The notes under the pieces are model-generated. The model worked only from the letters and a program-made list of their open reading frames with translations, did no database searches and was not told the DNA's origin. Shown here one piece after another: positions 16,500 to 18,656 of a stretch of 18,656 nt of DNA. Made by a program: the position numbers and the translations under genes. Each line of letters begins with the position of its first letter. Within the stretch, counting starts at the first letter, position 1. Location of the stretch: assembly GCA_003649745.1 (NCBI GenBank), contig QMST01000001.1:1-18656 (forward strand), written 5' to 3'. Origin of the DNA: Thermoplasmata archaeon (lineage in GTDB: Archaea > Thermoplasmatota > E2 > DHVEG-1 > B8-G13).

Positions 16500-17657
16500 A
16501 TGCTGGAGGGGAAAAATAGTAAGGCCGGATTGTTGGAGGAAAAGAAGATTATGAAAAGAATTGTTGAAGAGGCTATTTCTAGAGCAAAAAAAGAAAGTCA
16601 GAAAAAGACAAAATCCACCTTGAAAAGATATGCGGGCAACAAGGAGATTGATGAGGTTTTAAAAAGTTTAACTACAAAAATAAAAGTCATTGGATGTGGT
16701 GGTGCAGGATCCAATACCATTGCCAGATGTGTAGAGGAAAACATTAGTGGTGCAGAGCTAATAGCGGTTAACACAGATGCGCAGCATTTGCTCATCACAA
16801 ATGCACCGCATAAAATATTGATTGGAAAACATTTAACACATGGCCTAGGCGCAGGTTCTGTGCCAAAAATAGGTGAAGAAGCAGCCGCAGAGAGTGAAAA
16901 GGATATAAGAGCCGCTGTGGAAAACTCTGACATGGTTTTTGTAACATGTGGCCTTGGAGGGGGAACAGGAACTGGTGCAGGTCCGATAATAGCAAAAATT
17001 GCGAGAGAGGAAGGTGCGCTCACAATTGGAGTGGTAACGCTTCCTTTCACAGTTGAAGGACTTGTCAGAAGAGAAAACGCTGAAGCTGGTTTGAAGAGAT
17101 TAAGAGATGCCTGTGATACAGTGATTGTGATACCAAATGATAAATTACTGGAGATAGTCCCAAATCTCTCTTTAAATGCCGCGTTCAAAGTTGCAGATGA
17201 GGTCTTGATGAGATCAATCAAAGGTATAACCGAGATGATTACAAAACCAGGGTTGATCAACCTTGACTTTGCTGATCTCAAAACAATAATGCGTGGCGGT
17301 GGCGTAGCCATGATAGGTCTCGGTGAATCAGAAGGTGACAACAAGGCAGTGGATGCAGTGGTAGAAGCTATTAACTCTCCATTGCTTGAGGTAGACATAT
17401 CAGAGGCCAAGGGAGCACTTGTCAACGTTATTGGTGGAGAGGACATGACAATAAGCGAAGCAGAGAAAGTGGTCGAGGAAATCTATCAGCGTATAGATCC
17501 AAATGCTCGTATCATATGGGGTACAACAATAGATCCGTCATTGAAAAACAGTATTAGAGCAATGCTGGTGATCACTGGTGTAAAATCAAAGCAAATCCTA
17601 GGACCAGCTAGAGAAAGATATGGTAAGGAGAAACTAGGAATAGAGTTTATAACATAA
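16500..17657 (+). CDS. ftsZ: Cell division protein FtsZ (FtsZ1-type)
   Basis: A 385-residue tubulin-like GTPase that polymerises into the division ring. The GTP-binding domain has [10 protein letters not shown] (65-74), NTDAQ (91-95) and the tubulin signature GGGTGTG (153-159); the T7 loop NLDFAD (254-259), which completes the neighbour's GTPase site, is intact. The basic and acidic N-terminal extension with [10 protein letters not shown] and the [21 protein letters not shown] segment are typical of archaeal FtsZ1. I chose the ATG at 16500: a TATA-like AATATTAAAA at 16471-16480 lies about 24 nt upstream, fitting a leaderless mRNA. An in-frame TTG at 16485 would add 5 residues, and an ATG at 16551, with GGAGG 11 nt before it, would remove 17. 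It is separated from secE by 136 bp. Confidence 0.96.
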   Translation: MLEGKNSKAGLLEEKKIMKRIVEEAISRAKKESQKKTKSTLKRYAGNKEIDEVLKSLTTKIKVIGCGGAGSNTIARCVEENISGAELIAVNTDAQHLLITNAPHKILIGKHLTHGLGAGSVPKIGEEAAAESEKDIRAAVENSDMVFVTCGLGGGTGTGAGPIIAKIAREEGALTIGVVTLPFTVEGLVRRENAEAGLKRLRDACDTVIVIPNDKLLEIVPNLSLNAAFKVADEVLMRSIKGITEMITKPGLINLDFADLKTIMRGGGVAMIGLGESEGDNKAVDAVVEAINSPLLEVDISEAKGALVNVIGGEDMTISEAEKVVEEIYQRIDPNARIIWGTTIDPSLKNSIRAMLVITGVKSKQILGPARERYGKEKLGIEFIT

Positions 17658-17756
17658 AAAAAACCATATGATAAAAAAACAAATGCTAAAAAATAGTTTT
17701 CATTTCTAGACTATACTCTGCCTGGCTAGGTTATGCTAAATTATTTAACCAATAAC

Positions 17757-17770
17757 TTTTATATATAAAA
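17757..17770 (+). promoter_or_regulatory. TATA box of the secE-spt5-rpl11 operon
   Basis: CTTTTATATATAAAA-type sequence about 24-30 nt before the ATG at 17794. It is the clearest promoter between ftsZ and secE, and indicates that secE-spt5-rpl11 has its own transcript with a short or absent leader. Confidence 0.6.
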
Positions 17771-17793
17771 ATGCTTTAACCAGTTTGAATTCT

Positions 17794-18042
17794 ATGAGCG
17801 AAGAGGGACTAATTGCTAAGGCATGGAAAATACAGAAAAGAATAGAGGACAGGGTAAACAGTATAGGAAAGGGAAAATATGGTAGAGTGCTTCAAATGGC
17901 TCGTAAACCCGAGCCTGATGATTACGCCAGAACAGCGAAAATAACTGGTTTAGGAATATTGCTAATAGGTGGACTGGGTTTTGCTATTTACATACTTGCA
18001 ACAGTCGTAGCACCCTGGATAGCAAAAAACATAGGTTTATAA
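17794..18042 (+). CDS. secE: Preprotein translocase subunit SecE (Sec61-gamma)
   Basis: An 82-residue single-spanning membrane protein that clamps the SecY channel halves together. It has an amphipathic N-terminal part and the conserved ARKPEPDDYARTAKITGLG segment, followed by one transmembrane helix at about 49-72. At 82 residues it is longer than many archaeal SecE proteins (about 55-65), by an N-terminal extension. I use the ATG at 17794 rather than the TTG at 17785, because the promoter places the transcript start close to this ATG and no SD serves the TTG. It is followed by spt5 and rpl11, the classical secE-nusG-rplK arrangement. Confidence 0.93.
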   Translation: MSEEGLIAKAWKIQKRIEDRVNSIGKGKYGRVLQMARKPEPDDYARTAKITGLGILLIGGLGFAIYILATVVAPWIAKNIGL

Positions 18043-18068
18043 GAACATTTTGGGAGAGGTTCAAATTT

Positions 18069-18548
18069 ATGATTGAGGAAGCAGAGGAGAACAAACCACA
18101 TATATTCACCATAAAAACACAAATTGGCAAAGAAGAAATAGTTGCCAATCTTTTGGAGAAGAGGGCTAAAAAAGCAAAAGCAGATATATTATCAATCCTA
18201 GTGGCTCCTGAGTTAAGAGGATATCTTTTCGTTGAGACCTATGATAAACAACAGCTTAAAAACATGATAAAAACAATCTCCTACGTTAGAGGAATGCTTG
18301 ATGGAGAGACAAACATACAGGAAATCGAGCATTTTTTAACACCTGCATCATCTGTTGCCAAAATAGCTGAAGGAGACATAGTTGAGATGATAGCCGGTCC
18401 ATTCAGAGGAGAAACAGCTAAGGTTATCCACATCGATGATGCCAAGGAGGAGATCACAGTTGAGCTTTTCGAAGCACTTGTTCCAATACCAATAACTGTT
18501 AGAGGAGAACAGGTTAGAGTAATCAAAAGAAAAGAAGAGGAAAAATAA
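18069..18548 (+). CDS. spt5: Transcription elongation factor Spt5 (NusG homologue)
   Basis: A 159-residue archaeal Spt5. Residues 10-88 are the NGN domain that binds the RNA polymerase clamp and, with Spt4, raises processivity (FTIKTQIGKEEIVANLL, then LRGYLFVET and the VRGML segment). Residues 97-150 are the KOW domain (EGDIVEMIAGPFRGETAKVI), which contacts nascent RNA or ribosomal proteins. The length is typical of archaeal Spt5 with one KOW. The ATG is preceded by GGGAGAGGT at about 8-nt spacing. It follows secE by 26 nt and precedes rpl11 by 29 nt. Confidence 0.96.
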   Translation: MIEEAEENKPHIFTIKTQIGKEEIVANLLEKRAKKAKADILSILVAPELRGYLFVETYDKQQLKNMIKTISYVRGMLDGETNIQEIEHFLTPASSVAKIAEGDIVEMIAGPFRGETAKVIHIDDAKEEITVELFEALVPIPITVRGEQVRVIKRKEEEK

Positions 18549-18577
18549 AAAAATATTATGAGGTGAGATAGTTTAAC

Positions 18578-18656
18578 ATGGCTGAAACCATAGAGGCACT
18601 GGTTGAAGGAGGAAAAGCAACTGCAGGGCCGCCATTAGGACCCGCACTTGGGCCAC
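18578..18656 (+). CDS. rpl11: Large-subunit ribosomal protein L11 (partial, runs off the right edge)
   Basis: The last 79 bases encode the first 26 residues of uL11: MAETIEALVEGG, then KATAGPPLGPALGP, the highly conserved Gly/Pro-rich N-terminal hinge. uL11 binds the GTPase-associated centre of 23S rRNA and the stalk. The ATG is preceded by GAGGTGAGAT, an SD about 11 nt upstream. It follows spt5 directly, as in most archaea, and L1 and L10 would be expected beyond the edge. Confidence 0.93.
   Translation, partial: MAETIEALVEGGKATAGPPLGPALGP

Noticed and set aside
16598..17446. A 282-codon minus-strand open frame opposite ftsZ
   Set aside because: It is a Ser/Pro/Ala-rich antisense shadow of the well-conserved FtsZ reading frame.
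17658..17756. Possible small RNA in the ftsZ-secE spacer (GGTTA/TAACC and CTAG repeats)
   Set aside because: The pairings are only 4-5 bp, with no promoter of their own and no recognisable RNA motif.

Overview
The window is a gene-dense, AT-rich piece of an archaeal chromosome. Archaeal markers include a TATA-type promoter before many genes with short or absent 5' leaders, archaeosine tRNA-guanine transglycosylase, 4-phosphopantoate--beta-alanine ligase, the separate PyrB/PyrI pair, archaeal-type AspRS, a SecE-Spt5-L11 gene order and an FtsZ of the archaeal FtsZ1 type. A class II (bacterial-type) HMG-CoA reductase together with small exported proteins carrying carboxypeptidase-regulatory-like Ig folds points to Thermoplasmatota or a related euryarchaeal lineage. 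That placement is inference, not proof.

Layout. 1-721: a partial stand-alone 2-oxoacid-dehydrogenase E2-type acyltransferase and an initiator tRNA-Met, both minus strand. 869-1206: a small zinc-ribbon protein and tRNA-Leu(GAG), plus strand. 1320-3028: two minus-strand genes for exported proteins with Ig-like domains; the leader of the first can fold into an H-type pseudoknot that abuts a perfect Shine-Dalgarno sequence. 3103-6003: a minus-strand cluster, PAC2 protein - phosphopantothenate synthetase - aspartyl-tRNA synthetase. 6004-6248: a spacer with two palindromes and an orphan 8-codon ORF behind a strong SD. 6249-8607: RtcB RNA ligase and a tandem-repeat protein of unknown function. 8721-10108: pyrB-pyrI, overlapping by 4 nt. 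10120-13716: HMG-CoA reductase and TgtA on the minus strand, separated by about 350 bases with little in them. 13985-14731: an exported protein of unknown function. 14744-16414: divergent nadX and nadC. 16500-18656: ftsZ, then secE, spt5 and the first codons of rpl11.

Most of the window is housekeeping: translation (AspRS, two tRNAs, TgtA, RtcB, L11), transcription elongation (Spt5), secretion (SecE), division (FtsZ), pyrimidine, NAD, CoA and isoprenoid-lipid synthesis. nadX and nadC supply the first and last steps of de novo NAD synthesis; the middle enzyme, NadA, is not in the window. The least explained parts are the three exported proteins, the repeat protein at 7786-8607, and the pseudoknot-like leader at 1866-1924, which is the best candidate for something undescribed.
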